From Thiomicrorhabdus sp. (GTDB taxonomy: Bacteria > Pseudomonadota > Gammaproteobacteria > Thiomicrospirales > Thiomicrospiraceae), in assembly GCF_963662555.1 (NCBI RefSeq), contig NZ_OY759719.1:2066985-2130984 (forward strand): DNA of 64,000 bases, read 5' to 3'. Both the position numbers and the translations under genes were made by a program. Under the pieces are notes generated by a model, which saw only the letters and a list, made by a program, of their open reading frames with translations, ran no database searches and had not been told where the DNA came from. This document shows, piece after piece, positions 46,212-54,472 of the stretch (position 1 is its first letter; each line of letters starts with the position of its first letter).

Positions 46212-46757
46212 ATGAAAAAAACACTTAGTATTTTATCTTTAAGCATTATCACCTCTCTAACCAGCTTAGCGGCATTTGCCAATGAAGCTGAAGAAGCAAC
46301 CATTTCTGCCCCCTTTGCTCGCGAAGTTCCTCCTGGAGCTCCTGCAAGTGCAAGCTTTATGACCATTGAGAATAAATCTAATAAACCTTTAAAAATCATT
46401 TCAGCAGAATCAGGTGTAGCAAAAACCGTTGAACTACACACTCATACAAACGATAACGGTGTCATGCGTATGCGTAAGATTCCATTTATTGAGGTGCCAG
46501 CAGACGGAAAAACTGAACTAAAACCTGGCGGCTTGCACATTATGTTAATTGGCCCACACCAACCTTTAAAAATGGGACAAACAGTTAACGTTAAACTTAA
46601 CTTTGAAGACGGTAGCTCCAAAACGGTGTCAATGCCGGTTAAATCAATTAAAGGCATGATGATGAATCATAAAATGCCTATGCCGAAACAGAATATGAAT
46701 CAGGAAGAGCATAATCATGAACATATGATGGAGCATTCACAAGAGCATATGCATTAA
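46212..46757 (+). CDS. PCuAC periplasmic copper chaperone
   Basis: 181 aa from ATG 46212, which has AGGA eight bases upstream; an earlier ATG at 46176 is less likely. A signal peptide (AAFA-N) is followed by the PCuAC domain with its Cu(I) ligands in the spaced pattern ELHTH, MRMRKI and GGLHIMLIG (H-x-M). The C-terminus carries an extra Met/His-rich tail (about 150-181: NHKMPMPKQNMNQ, NHEHMMEHSQEHMH) that likely binds more copper. It would feed SCO or the oxidase directly. Confidence 0.93.
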   Translation: MKKTLSILSLSIITSLTSLAAFANEAEEATISAPFAREVPPGAPASASFMTIENKSNKPLKIISAESGVAKTVELHTHTNDNGVMRMRKIPFIEVPADGKTELKPGGLHIMLIGPHQPLKMGQTVNVKLNFEDGSSKTVSMPVKSIKGMMMNHKMPMPKQNMNQEEHNHEHMMEHSQEHMH

Positions 46758-46819
46758 TTAATTTTTTCCTGGTAGAATCTACCACCAATTAAATTTTATT
46801 AGCAAAATAGAAGAACGTT

Positions 46820-47335
46820 ATGAGAACAAATATAAAACAAGCCTCTATGGCAATCGGGTTAATGGTTGTATCGTCAATGGCTACTTATGCTCATGCTCAG
46901 ACGGATGCCGCAAAAAAAGTTTTAGAACGTGATGGTTCCTTATCAAAAGTACCCACGCTTGATTTGTGTGTTGAATATTCAACATTAACTACTGACGAAG
47001 ATCGTGCTAAACACATGAAAGAGTTAGACTTGCGCTCACAACTTAGTGAAAAAGATCATAAGTTAATTGACCAACACAAAGTAGAAACCAGTATGACAAT
47101 GTGCGGCATGTATATGTCTCGCGGCAAACCAATAGCTGAAAAATCTCGTCAAATTGCTCCAATGACATTTAAATCAGTTCATGTTTATCCAGATATGTAC
47201 TATGTTACTCAGTCTGGTGTAGTGGTTGAAATGTACCCACGAGAAAAAGGTTCTGTACCACCGGCACTGATCCCTAAAGTACCAAAGGTTCAAGAGTCGC
47301 CAACGCTTAAAGAAGCCAAGCCTTTAAAAGAGTAA
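46820..47335 (+). CDS. Unknown periplasmic protein in the copper cluster
   Basis: 171 aa. A signal peptide (about residues 1-26, AHA-Q) is followed by a region with two Cys (LDLCVEYS and MTMCGMYMS); the second sits in a Met-rich stretch that could bind copper. The C-terminus is a Pro/Lys-rich tail (VPPALIPKVPKVQESPTLKEAKPLKE-like). No family recognised. It lies 62 bp after the PCuAC gene with no terminator between, so it is probably co-transcribed. A role in copper handling is inferred only from context. Confidence 0.7.
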   Translation: MRTNIKQASMAIGLMVVSSMATYAHAQTDAAKKVLERDGSLSKVPTLDLCVEYSTLTTDEDRAKHMKELDLRSQLSEKDHKLIDQHKVETSMTMCGMYMSRGKPIAEKSRQIAPMTFKSVHVYPDMYYVTQSGVVVEMYPREKGSVPPALIPKVPKVQESPTLKEAKPLKE

Positions 47336-47403
47336 TTAAGCCAAATTTGTTGCTCATTTAAGGCTTCTCAAAATGAATCAACAACATTCAATTTAGCTTT
47401 GAA

Positions 47404-47443
47404 AATAACCAGTTCTGAATTACCAGGCCTGGTTATTTTTTTA
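47404..47443 (+). terminator. Terminator containing a palindrome copy
   Basis: AATAACCAG (47404-47412) pairs with CTGGTTATT (47429-47437), followed by TTTTTT. The core CCAGGCCTGG at 47423-47432 supplies part of the 3' arm. It ends the copper cluster. Confidence 0.7.
47422..47433. repeat. CCAGGCCTGG palindrome, intergenic after the copper cluster
   Basis: A 12-bp palindrome lying inside the terminator of the 171-aa gene. Confidence 0.9.
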
Positions 47444-47609
47444 ACCTTCAGAAAAAACTCATTCCCAGCTAATTTAACAAACTTTATAGCAATTCAAACT
47501 CCTGCCTAATCTTAAACAATCCGTAATATCCCCTATACATTACCTCAACAATTGATTAGAATTGTCGGTTACAAAAAATAAAACAATAACTATTTAGAAG
47601 AGGTCTCTC

Positions 47610-48275
47610 ATGACACAAGATGAACTAAAACAAAAAGTGGCTCAAGCAGCAATTGAATACGTTGTTCCAGATACCATTATTGGTGTAGGTACAGGTTCAA
47701 CAGCCAACTTTTTTATTGACGAGCTTGCAAAAATCAAAGGGACTATTGAAGGTGCAGTAGCCAGCTCTGAAGCAACCGCAGAACGTCTTAAAGGTCACGG
47801 AATTCCTGTTTTTGATTTAAACAGTGTTGCTGAAATGTCAGTTTATATTGATGGTGCTGATGAAGCTGATCCAGGTCTTCACCTTGTAAAAGGTGGTGGT
47901 GGTGCTTTAACTCGTGAAAAGATTGTATTAGCAGTAGCCAAAAAGTTTATTTGTATTGCCGATGACAGCAAAAAAGTAGATGTTTTAGGTAAGTTTCCGC
48001 TACCTGTTGAAGTGATTCCAATGGCACGTAGCTATGTTGCTCGTGAAATTGTTAAGCGTTTTAGAGGTGAACCTGTTTTACGTGATGGTTTTATAACAGA
48101 TAACGGTAATGTAATTTTAGACATTCATGGTTTAGAAATTGTTGACCCTGTTGCAATGGAAAATGAATTGAACAGCATTGTAGGTGTGGTAACAAACGGA
48201 TTGTTTGCAGCTCGTAAAGCGGATATTTTCTTATGCGGAACAGCAAACGGCGTAGAAACTATTACTGAAGAATAA
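47610..48275 (+). CDS. rpiA: Ribose-5-phosphate isomerase A
   Basis: 221 aa (E. coli RpiA, 219 aa). It interconverts ribose-5-phosphate and ribulose-5-phosphate. Motifs: [41 protein letters not shown] (phosphate and catalytic residues) and the C-terminal [26 protein letters not shown] precedes the start. A structured 3' region and a terminator follow. Confidence 0.95.
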   Translation: MTQDELKQKVAQAAIEYVVPDTIIGVGTGSTANFFIDELAKIKGTIEGAVASSEATAERLKGHGIPVFDLNSVAEMSVYIDGADEADPGLHLVKGGGGALTREKIVLAVAKKFICIADDSKKVDVLGKFPLPVEVIPMARSYVAREIVKRFRGEPVLRDGFITDNGNVILDIHGLEIVDPVAMENELNSIVGVVTNGLFAARKADIFLCGTANGVETITEE

Positions 48276-48282
48276 TGAAAAA

Positions 48283-48389
48283 AGTCTGACAATGAAAGTT
48301 AACTAGTTGCCATTTACCTGCAACGACGTAATATTCTAAGCAGACTAAGAAAACCAGAAAAGGGTCATTTTTAAGATGACCTTTTTTTA
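48283..48389 (+). ncRNA. Structured 3' region of rpiA, possible small RNA, with terminator
   Basis: AGTCTG (48283-48288) can pair with CAGACT (48341-48346), enclosing a GTTGC/GCAAC hairpin (48306-48324). A terminator follows: GGTCAT (48363-48368) pairs with ATGACC (48376-48381) and leads into TTTTTTT. The terminator is clear; a separate small RNA is only a possibility. Confidence 0.45.
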
Positions 48390-48538
48390 TGCCTGAGCAA
48401 TAACTATTTTAATAATCGTTTATTATAACTATTAGCCTTTGCTCTATTTGTACTCAAACCATTAGTACAAATATAATAGTCTCATTATTACAACGCATTA
48501 AGTAAACATTAACTAATAACGTACACCTCGAGAAGAAT

Positions 48539-49042
48539 ATGGAAAATATCGGTAGTAAAATTTTTGGACTTTTTGTTGTAGGTTTACTTTCTACCCTACT
48601 TTATCTCACTGTGTTTTCTGATGGATTAGGCAACGCACCTGACGTAACCGTTACCAGTAAAGAAGGCCAAACCATTCAATTAAGCAAACCTATGAAACCC
48701 ATTTTAGTGAACTTTTGGGCCACTTCTTGTCCTGGTTGCATTAAAGAGATGCCTGACCTTGCTAAAATGAAAAAGACATTAGGTGATCGTTTTGAACTGG
48801 TTGCCGTATCAATGGATTATGATCCTGCTAAACAAGTAGAAAAGTTTATTAAAGCCAACCCATACCCATTTACATTTGTAATGGATACGGATGGCAAACT
48901 GGCTAAAGCATTTGGTGATGTTTTACTCACACCAACAAGCTTTTTAATTGCTCCAAATGGCAAAATTGTTTATCAGCAAGTAGGCGAATTACAATTTGAC
49001 AAAGTGACCGAACGCATCAAACAAATGAGCCCACAACTTTAA
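48539..49042 (+). CDS. TlpA-family membrane-anchored thioredoxin
   Basis: 167 aa. An N-terminal hydrophobic anchor (about residues 8-26) is followed by a TlpA/AhpC-type domain: VTVTSKEGQTIQLSKPMKPILVNFWATSCPGC, with the redox motif SCPGC in place of the common WCxxC, and the cis-Pro loop VLLTPTSFLIAPNGKI. It is a probable periplasmic reductant. It is 32 bp upstream of thiE, so the two may be co-transcribed, though no functional link is evident. Confidence 0.87.
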   Translation: MENIGSKIFGLFVVGLLSTLLYLTVFSDGLGNAPDVTVTSKEGQTIQLSKPMKPILVNFWATSCPGCIKEMPDLAKMKKTLGDRFELVAVSMDYDPAKQVEKFIKANPYPFTFVMDTDGKLAKAFGDVLLTPTSFLIAPNGKIVYQQVGELQFDKVTERIKQMSPQL

Positions 49043-49074
49043 TCTAAAGCCCTTTCCTCCTTACTCAAAACATA

Positions 49075-49767
49075 ATGAGTAAGGAGTACCTATCTTTTCT
49101 CAACAGAAATACTTTTATGACCCAGCCCACGTACAAACCTTTATCTGGTTTATATGTCATTACTGATACTCAGTTAATGAATAGTAGCAACATCCTAGCA
49201 ATGGTTGAACAAGCACTTTTAGGTGGTGCTCAAATTGTTCAGTTTAGGGACAAAGTCAATAACCCAGCAATAAAACTTGAACTCGCCACAAAGCTCAAAG
49301 GGCTTTGCCAAAATTACCAGGCCTGGTTCATTATTAATGACGATATTCAACTCGCTAAAAATGTACAGGCTCACGGTATTCATATTGGCAAAAATGATGC
49401 TGATATTACTTTAGCTCGTGAAAAATTAGGGCCGAATGCAATAATTGGCGTGAGCTGTTATAACGATATTAATCGTGCCAAAAAAATGCAAAGTCTAGGA
49501 GCTAACTATGTGGCTTTTGGTCGTTTCTATCCATCAAAAACCAAACCTAATGCTCCACAAGCAGAAATATCTACCTTAACAATTGCTAAACAACAATTAC
49601 AGATCCCTATTGTGGCAATTGGCGGAATTACCATAGACAATGCACACCAGCTCATAGAAGCCGGAGCCGATTCTGTTGCCGTAATTCAAGGTGTCTTTGC
49701 TCATAAAGATATACAACAAAAAGCCAAAAAGATTCAGCTTTTGTTTGAGCAGAATAATCAGCATTAA
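49075..49767 (+). CDS. thiE: Thiamine-phosphate synthase
   Basis: 230 aa from ATG 49075, or 216 aa from ATG 49117, which fits the usual length (about 211) better; neither has a clear ribosome-binding site. The enzyme joins HMP-PP and THZ-P to give thiamine phosphate. Motifs: LYVITDTQL, GGAQIVQFRDK, INDDIQLA, GIHIGKNDAD, IIGVSCYND, YVAFGRFYPSKTK and VAIGGITIDNAHQLIEAGADSVAVI. No TPP riboswitch is visible upstream. The palindrome at 49316-49327 encodes YQAWF. Confidence 0.93.
   Translation: MSKEYLSFLNRNTFMTQPTYKPLSGLYVITDTQLMNSSNILAMVEQALLGGAQIVQFRDKVNNPAIKLELATKLKGLCQNYQAWFIINDDIQLAKNVQAHGIHIGKNDADITLAREKLGPNAIIGVSCYNDINRAKKMQSLGANYVAFGRFYPSKTKPNAPQAEISTLTIAKQQLQIPIVAIGGITIDNAHQLIEAGADSVAVIQGVFAHKDIQQKAKKIQLLFEQNNQH
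49316..49327. repeat. CCAGGCCTGG palindrome, inside thiE
   Basis: A 12-bp palindrome read as Y-Q-A-W-F, immediately before the substrate-site motif INDD. Confidence 0.9.
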
Positions 49768-49960
49768 CCAACATTAACAAATATTAATAATCCACCTTAA
49801 ACAAACTTGTACAAACTTAAACAAACTTAATTAACCGCAATAAGCTCGCTTATAATTAACAACAATTCACGCTATAATACCGACACAATTTAGCGAACCT
49901 ATTCTGCTTTTTAAAGGCCAAAAAATCTGCCTCTAACAGCTTTACCAAAAAGGAATCTCC

Positions 49961-51241
49961 ATGAGTAAGTCACATGATCTATTTGAAGCCGCCCAAAAAC
50001 ATATTCCAGGTGGCGTAAACTCACCCGTTAGAGCGTTTAAAGGGGTTGGTGGAGATCCTGTATTTTTTAAAGAAGCCAAAGGGGCTTATTTAATTGATGC
50101 CGATGATAGACAGTACATTGACTATGTTGGTTCTTGGGGTCCTGCAATCTTAGGTCATGCCAACCCAGAAGTGGTTAAAGTTGTTCAGCAACAAGCCGAA
50201 AAAGGTTTAAGTTTTGGTGCCCCAACTGAAATTGAAACGACAATGGCCGATTTGGTTTGTGACTTAATTCCATCAATGGATATGGTTCGTATGGTGAGCT
50301 CAGGAACCGAAGCTACGATGACCGCCATTCGTTTAGCACGTGGCTATACCGGGCGTGACAAAATTGTTAAATTTGAAGGCTGTTACCACGGTCACTCAGA
50401 TTCATTATTAGTAAAAGCCGGTTCTGGTGCTTTAACGCTTGGTGTACCTTCATCCCCTGGTGTGCCAGCTGCCCTTGCAGAAGAAACCCTAACCTTAACT
50501 CATAACGATTCGGATGAAGTGCGTAAAGTATTTGCTGAAATTGGTGATCAAATCGCTTGTATTATTGTTGAACCCGTTGCGGGCAATATGAACTGCATTC
50601 CTCCTGAAGAAGGTTTTTTACAAACGCTTCGCGAAGTCTGTGACGAGTCTGGTGCGGTACTGATTTTTGATGAAGTCATGTGTGGTTTCCGTGTTGGTCT
50701 ACAAGGTGCACAAGGTTTATATAACGTACAACCAGACTTAACCACTTACGGTAAAGTGATTGGTGGCGGTATGCCAGTTGGTGCATTTGGTGGTAAACGT
50801 GAAGTCATGCAACATATCGCCCCGCTTGGCCCTGTTTATCAAGCTGGTACTTTATCTGGTAACCCACTAGCGATGGCGGCAGGTTTAAAGACTTTACAAA
50901 TGATTCAAGAAGACGGTTTCTTTGAAAACTTAACCGCTAAAACAGCAAAATTATTAGCAGGCATGCAAGCGGCTGCCGATGAAAATAACATTCCATTCAC
51001 CACCAATCAGGTGGGCGGTATGTTTGGTTTCTTCTTTACTGAAGAGAAAAATATCCGTCGCTTTGCCCAAGTAGCCAAAGGCGATATGGATCGATTTAGA
51101 GCCTTTTACCACGGCATGTTAAATGAAGGCATCTACCTTGCCCCATCGGCCTTTGAGGCTGGCTTTATCTCTGCAAAACATACCGATGAAGACGTAGAAA
51201 AAACCATTGCAGCCGCACGTAAAGTTATGGCCTGTTTATAA
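49961..51241 (+). CDS. hemL: Glutamate-1-semialdehyde 2,1-aminomutase
   Basis: 426 aa (E. coli HemL, 426 aa). It produces 5-aminolevulinate for heme. The class III aminotransferase motifs are [49 protein letters not shown] and the PLP Lys in [23 protein letters not shown] precedes the start. A complex terminator follows. Codon use is more optimised-looking than in neighbours, as expected for a well-expressed gene. Confidence 0.96.
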   Translation: MSKSHDLFEAAQKHIPGGVNSPVRAFKGVGGDPVFFKEAKGAYLIDADDRQYIDYVGSWGPAILGHANPEVVKVVQQQAEKGLSFGAPTEIETTMADLVCDLIPSMDMVRMVSSGTEATMTAIRLARGYTGRDKIVKFEGCYHGHSDSLLVKAGSGALTLGVPSSPGVPAALAEETLTLTHNDSDEVRKVFAEIGDQIACIIVEPVAGNMNCIPPEEGFLQTLREVCDESGAVLIFDEVMCGFRVGLQGAQGLYNVQPDLTTYGKVIGGGMPVGAFGGKREVMQHIAPLGPVYQAGTLSGNPLAMAAGLKTLQMIQEDGFFENLTAKTAKLLAGMQAAADENNIPFTTNQVGGMFGFFFTEEKNIRRFAQVAKGDMDRFRAFYHGMLNEGIYLAPSAFEAGFISAKHTDEDVEKTIAAARKVMACL

Positions 51242-51250
51242 AAACTGATT

Positions 51251-51311
51251 TTACCAGGCCTTTATCACCCCCTTACGGGGTGTGATAATTTACTTTTACC
51301 AGGCCTGGTAA
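51251..51311 (+). terminator. Nested hairpin terminator after hemL
   Basis: The inner hairpin TTATCACCCCC-TTAC-GGGGTGTGATAA (51262-51288) is flanked by TTACCAGGCCT (51251-51261) and its reverse complement AGGCCTGGTAA (51301-51311). The outer arms are copies of the window's palindrome. Confidence 0.75.
51296..51311. repeat. TTACCAGGCCTGGTAA palindrome, intergenic after hemL
   Basis: A perfect 16-bp copy that forms the right outer arm of the hemL terminator; a truncated copy (CCAGGCCT) at 51254 forms the left arm. Confidence 0.9.
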
Positions 51312-51341
51312 TTCTATTCATCTTCGATTACTCAAAATCTC

Positions 51342-51869
51342 ATGTCCCACACTCCAGATACCCTTGTAACGCTTTTCAATCAAACCTTTATTCCAAGTCA
51401 TAACACTCAATTAATTTGCTGTGAAGAAGAACCTGTTTATCGCCCTGCTGATGAGAACCACCCACACCATAGAATTATTTTTGCCCATGGCTTTTTTGCC
51501 AGTGCCTTGCATGAAATTTCACACTGGTGTGTTGCAGGTAAAGAGCGGCGATTACTAGAAGACTTTGGTTATTGGTATGAACCAGACGGTCGCTCAGAGC
51601 AGCGCCAGGCCGAATTTGAAAGAGTAGAAATCAAACCACAAGCTTTAGAATGGATATTCTCAGAGTCAGCCGACTTTACCTTTCATTTTAGTGCCGATAA
51701 TATTGCTTTAAACAACCAACCATCAGAGCCTTTTAAACAAGCGGTACTTGAACAAGTTCAAGAATATTTAGAAAAGGGTCTACCTAGACGTGCTCAAATA
51801 TGGTCTGATGTACTCTTAAAGCACTATCGGCCCAACAAGCCACTTGATAAAAAGGTTTTTGCCCTATAA
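51342..51869 (+). CDS. epmC: Elongation factor P hydroxylase EpmC
   Basis: 175 aa (E. coli YfcM, 182 aa). EpmC hydroxylates the beta-lysylated Lys34 of EF-P after EpmA and EpmB action. The metal site is in RIIFAHGFFASALHEISHWCVAG (HExxH-like), with YRPADENHPHHRI before it and SEQRQAEFERVEIKPQALEW after it, as in YfcM. The gene starts within 40 bp of the hemL terminator. epmA and epmB are not in this window. Confidence 0.92.
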   Translation: MSHTPDTLVTLFNQTFIPSHNTQLICCEEEPVYRPADENHPHHRIIFAHGFFASALHEISHWCVAGKERRLLEDFGYWYEPDGRSEQRQAEFERVEIKPQALEWIFSESADFTFHFSADNIALNNQPSEPFKQAVLEQVQEYLEKGLPRRAQIWSDVLLKHYRPNKPLDKKVFAL

Positions 51870-51908
51870 TTCAGCTCAACAATAGATATTAATCATCAGG
51901 AAGACAAT

Positions 51909-52223
51909 ATGAAAAAGAAAAGCGGTTTATTATTACTTCTCTCTTGGTTAGCTGGCGTAGTTGGTCTCATTTTAGGCCTTACCCTCGAACCACTTTGGTT
52001 TGCTCGTTTTGGGAGCTTAATTGTACTTTTTGCGGTAATGAGCGAATACTCTTTATTACACGGTGAACTTAAAATCCTTTACGACAGTTTAGAAAGCCAC
52101 AACACCATTAAAGAGTTAGACGATATTACCCCATCTCGTTGGCATCAAAAGAAAGTCCATCTAACGCACATTACCTTAATAACCGGGACATTAATCTGGG
52201 GCTTTGGTGACTTACTTATTTAA
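51909..52223 (+). CDS. Small membrane protein, 104 aa
   Basis: Three hydrophobic stretches (about residues 5-25, 29-46 and 84-102) suggest three transmembrane helices with a polar loop (EYSLLHGELKILYDSLESHN) between the second and third. AGGAAG precedes the start. No family recognised. It follows epmC by 39 bp and is convergent with the SMR gene. Confidence 0.6.
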   Translation: MKKKSGLLLLLSWLAGVVGLILGLTLEPLWFARFGSLIVLFAVMSEYSLLHGELKILYDSLESHNTIKELDDITPSRWHQKKVHLTHITLITGTLIWGFGDLLI

Positions 52224-52252
52224 AGCATTTCTCTTGCAAAAATCGCTTAAAA

Positions 52253-52582
52253 CTAATGAGCGGATGTTTTAGAAAACACCTGAATCACAACCACTCCAGC
52301 CAAAATTAGTGCCATACCTATCCAAGCCGCCATATCTGGCACCTGCTTAAAAAAGACCATGCCTATAATCGCCAATAAAATAATGCCAAGCCCTGCCCAA
52401 ATGGCGTAAGTAATCCCAATAGGCAAATGTTTTAACGTTAGTCCTAAAAAATAAAAAGCCAACCCATACCCAACCACCACAATCACGCTAGGCCATAAGT
52501 TAGTAAACCCTTCAGTCAGCTTTAAAAAACTGGTCGCAACCACCTCAAAAAAAATCGCTAAACCCAAATACAAATAAACCAT
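52253..52582 (-). CDS. SMR-family small multidrug exporter (EmrE/QacE-like)
   Basis: 109 aa from ATG 52582, which has AAGGA nine bases upstream; a longer reading to 52615 adds 11 residues the family lacks. Four transmembrane helices. The proton/drug-binding Glu is Glu13 (LAIFFEVVATSFLKLTEGF), and GITYAIWAGLGIILLA matches the conserved third helix of EmrE with its Trp. It exports cationic drugs by proton exchange, probably as an antiparallel dimer. Confidence 0.9.
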   Translation of the reverse strand: MVYLYLGLAIFFEVVATSFLKLTEGFTNLWPSVIVVVGYGLAFYFLGLTLKHLPIGITYAIWAGLGIILLAIIGMVFFKQVPDMAAWIGMALILAGVVVIQVFSKTSAH

Positions 52583-52615
52583 ATTTATTTCCTTTAAAAA
52601 ACCCTTAATCAACAT

Positions 52616-53028
52616 GGTTTAATCATGCACTATTAAACCCTAAATAGTAAGAACATCTACGTCCGTTTGCAACAACCGTTTTCAGTAGAAATCGCATATT
52701 ATTTTCAGCGTAATTCACTACGAATTTATTTTAGTAACTAGGTTTCTTGTCATGCTTGTATAACTAACTTCCTTAATTACAGTTATACCTTAAGAAAAAC
52801 AATAACCTTTTATATTAAATATTAAAACGGAATTACCAGGCCTGGTAAACCTGTTTTTGGTTTTATATTAATTGGCATAATGGCTTTCCAAAGGCTTAAG
52901 TAACGATCTCAAACTTTCTGCTTTAACAAGTCTCTAAAGCGTTCTGCGTAAACGCTGTACGCTTCTCTTAATCGTTAATGCTAAGATATGGAGACAATAG
53001 AATAAGCTGGCTTTGACTGGAATCAATA
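52616..53028. other. Gene-free interval with one palindrome
   Basis: Contains the palindrome at 52833-52848 and otherwise AT-rich sequence. I see no gene or RNA that I can support. Confidence 0.5.
52833..52848. repeat. TTACCAGGCCTGGTAA palindrome, intergenic
   Basis: A perfect 16-bp copy in the gap between the SMR gene and the 198-aa gene, not close to a visible terminator. Confidence 0.9.
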
Positions 53029-53625
53029 ATGATTAAAACCATTTTTATAACAATTAGCACTACATTGATAGTTGCTACTTTTGTGGTATCGACATTTCTA
53101 AATGGAATCTTAGGCCTTTTTGGCCTCGCCTCTACTTCTACTAAAACACTGAATGAACTAAGAAATTCCAAACAGGTCGTTGAAAACATGAAAAAACGAC
53201 ATGCTGAGAAAAAGCTGGCTGTATCAAAAAAATATGTTAAGCGTTCAAGTCAAAAAATTGCTTCCTCAGCGGTAGCTGCTGCAACTATTGGAACAGCAGG
53301 AGTGGTAGTAACTATAGCAGGGCTTGAGGTTTATGAATATTGTGAAGATAAAAAAGAACTTCAAGAAGATGAAAACATATTGTTCAATAAGAAAGAAGAA
53401 TTCAATTTTAACGAGTGCTTAATTGCTGCAAACGAAGACTCAAAAGAAATAGTTACATCGGTAAAAAAAGCCGTACCCGAAATAGTCGATCAGGCCTGGG
53501 AAGATACAAAGGGCTTTAGCAGTGAAACTTGGGAAACAACCAAAGCAATGAGCGCCAGTGTTTGGAGTAATTCTCTAGACACGTTGGATGGTTTGTGGAA
53601 AAAATTCACGGATTGGATAAATTAG
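53029..53625 (+). CDS. Hypothetical membrane-associated protein, 198 aa
   Basis: A hydrophobic N-terminus (about residues 3-38) and a second hydrophobic stretch (about 82-105, SSAVAAATIGTAGVVVTIAG) could both span the membrane. Between them is a Lys-rich helix. The C-terminal third is acidic and Trp-rich with short repeats (VDQAWEDTKGF, SSETWETTKAM, SASVWSNSLD), like an amphipathic helix with Trp at regular spacing. No family recognised. A near copy of the palindrome (CAGGCCTGG, 53491-53499) encodes QAW in this Trp repeat. Confidence 0.65.
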   Translation: MIKTIFITISTTLIVATFVVSTFLNGILGLFGLASTSTKTLNELRNSKQVVENMKKRHAEKKLAVSKKYVKRSSQKIASSAVAAATIGTAGVVVTIAGLEVYEYCEDKKELQEDENILFNKKEEFNFNECLIAANEDSKEIVTSVKKAVPEIVDQAWEDTKGFSSETWETTKAMSASVWSNSLDTLDGLWKKFTDWIN

Positions 53626-53702
53626 TTATAAAAATGAAAGTCAGATAATTATTATCTCTATATCTTTCAAAACACTAAAATTTAACTCGCAGGAATATAG
53701 AA

Positions 53703-54155
53703 ATGAAGAGATTAATACCATTAGCTTTAGTTTTATTTTGTACATCATTTTCAGTTGTTGCTGATGATGGTTTGGTTAAATACCAAAGTCATTATTCGGT
53801 AAAAGAAACGGCTGACCGTTTTGAAAATATTGCCAAAAGCAAAGGGATAACTGTATTTGCAAGAATCGACCATCAAAAAAATGCCAGTGGTGTAAATTTA
53901 ACATTACGACCAACCGAAGTGATTATTTTTGGTAATCCTAAAGTGGGGACACGTTTAATGCAGTGTGCTCAAGATATTGCGATAGATTTACCTCAAAAGG
54001 TAATGGTAACTGAAGATGCCAATCATTTAGTTTGGTTAACTTATAACAATCCTGATTACCTAAAGAAACGCCATCAGGTTAAAGGCTGTGATGAGGTATT
54101 TAATAAGATATCTGGCCTGCTAAAAACGTTATCAAAAGCAGCGATAGCAAAATAA
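53703..54155 (+). CDS. DUF302 domain secreted protein
   Basis: 150 aa. A signal peptide (about residues 1-20, SVVA-D) precedes a DUF302 domain: YQSHYSVKETADRFENIAKSKGITVFARIDHQKNA, then IIFGNPKVGTRLMQCAQDIAIDLPQKVMV and WLTYNNPDYL. DUF302 proteins are small and of unknown function. AGGAAT precedes the start. The stop is followed in the same frame by a 38-codon open stretch. Confidence 0.85.
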   Translation: MKRLIPLALVLFCTSFSVVADDGLVKYQSHYSVKETADRFENIAKSKGITVFARIDHQKNASGVNLTLRPTEVIIFGNPKVGTRLMQCAQDIAIDLPQKVMVTEDANHLVWLTYNNPDYLKKRHQVKGCDEVFNKISGLLKTLSKAAIAK

Positions 54156-54263
54156 GCATTGTCTAAAAATACGTTAATGCCAAATGGATATATTCATGGA
54201 GCAATGCACCAACTCCGTTTGCCAGAAGAAATACATTTACCCAATGCTTACATAATTTTTATT

Positions 54264-54288
54264 GCCACAGAACATGCCAGGCCTGGTA
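54264..54288. repeat. Long form of the palindrome with GCCACAG arm, intergenic
   Basis: GCCACAGAACATG directly precedes CCAGGCCTGG (54277-54286). The sequence before it (ATGCTTACA about 20 bases upstream) also resembles the copy near 62590. Confidence 0.8.
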
Positions 54289-54371
54289 TTTAAGCCTAAT
54301 TGAAAAGGTGACCAGGCTATTATGCTTTTTTGTAGAGTGTGGTTTCGAGCTGCGGTAACGTTTCTATACAT

Positions 54372-54458
54372 TCACTTAGGTGGCTTGGGTGGTATTATCA
54401 TCCAAACAATCCACCCTACTACTAAGAGTAAGATGGCTATTTCTAATAATGCCCACAT
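54372..54458 (-). CDS. Possible 28-aa membrane microprotein downstream of mpl
   Basis: An ATG at 54458 opens a 28-codon frame ending in TGA at 54372, starting 14 bp after the mpl stop. The peptide begins MWALLEIAILLLVVGWIVWM and ends IIPPKPPK: a single hydrophobic helix with a short basic, Pro-rich tail, a composition unlikely by chance. A weak AAGG lies upstream. Function unknown. Confidence 0.45.
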   Translation of the reverse strand: MWALLEIAILLLVVGWIVWMIIPPKPPK

Positions 54459-54472
54459 AGTCTTTATTGGCC

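Noticed and set aside
49801-49960. TPP or heme-related riboswitch between thiE and hemL
   Set aside because: No conserved aptamer pieces are seen; only short ACAAACTTA repeats and TATAAT-like boxes are present.
54361-54472. Small tRNA-like or attachment site near mpl
   Set aside because: No cloverleaf pairing or duplicated flanks could be found.
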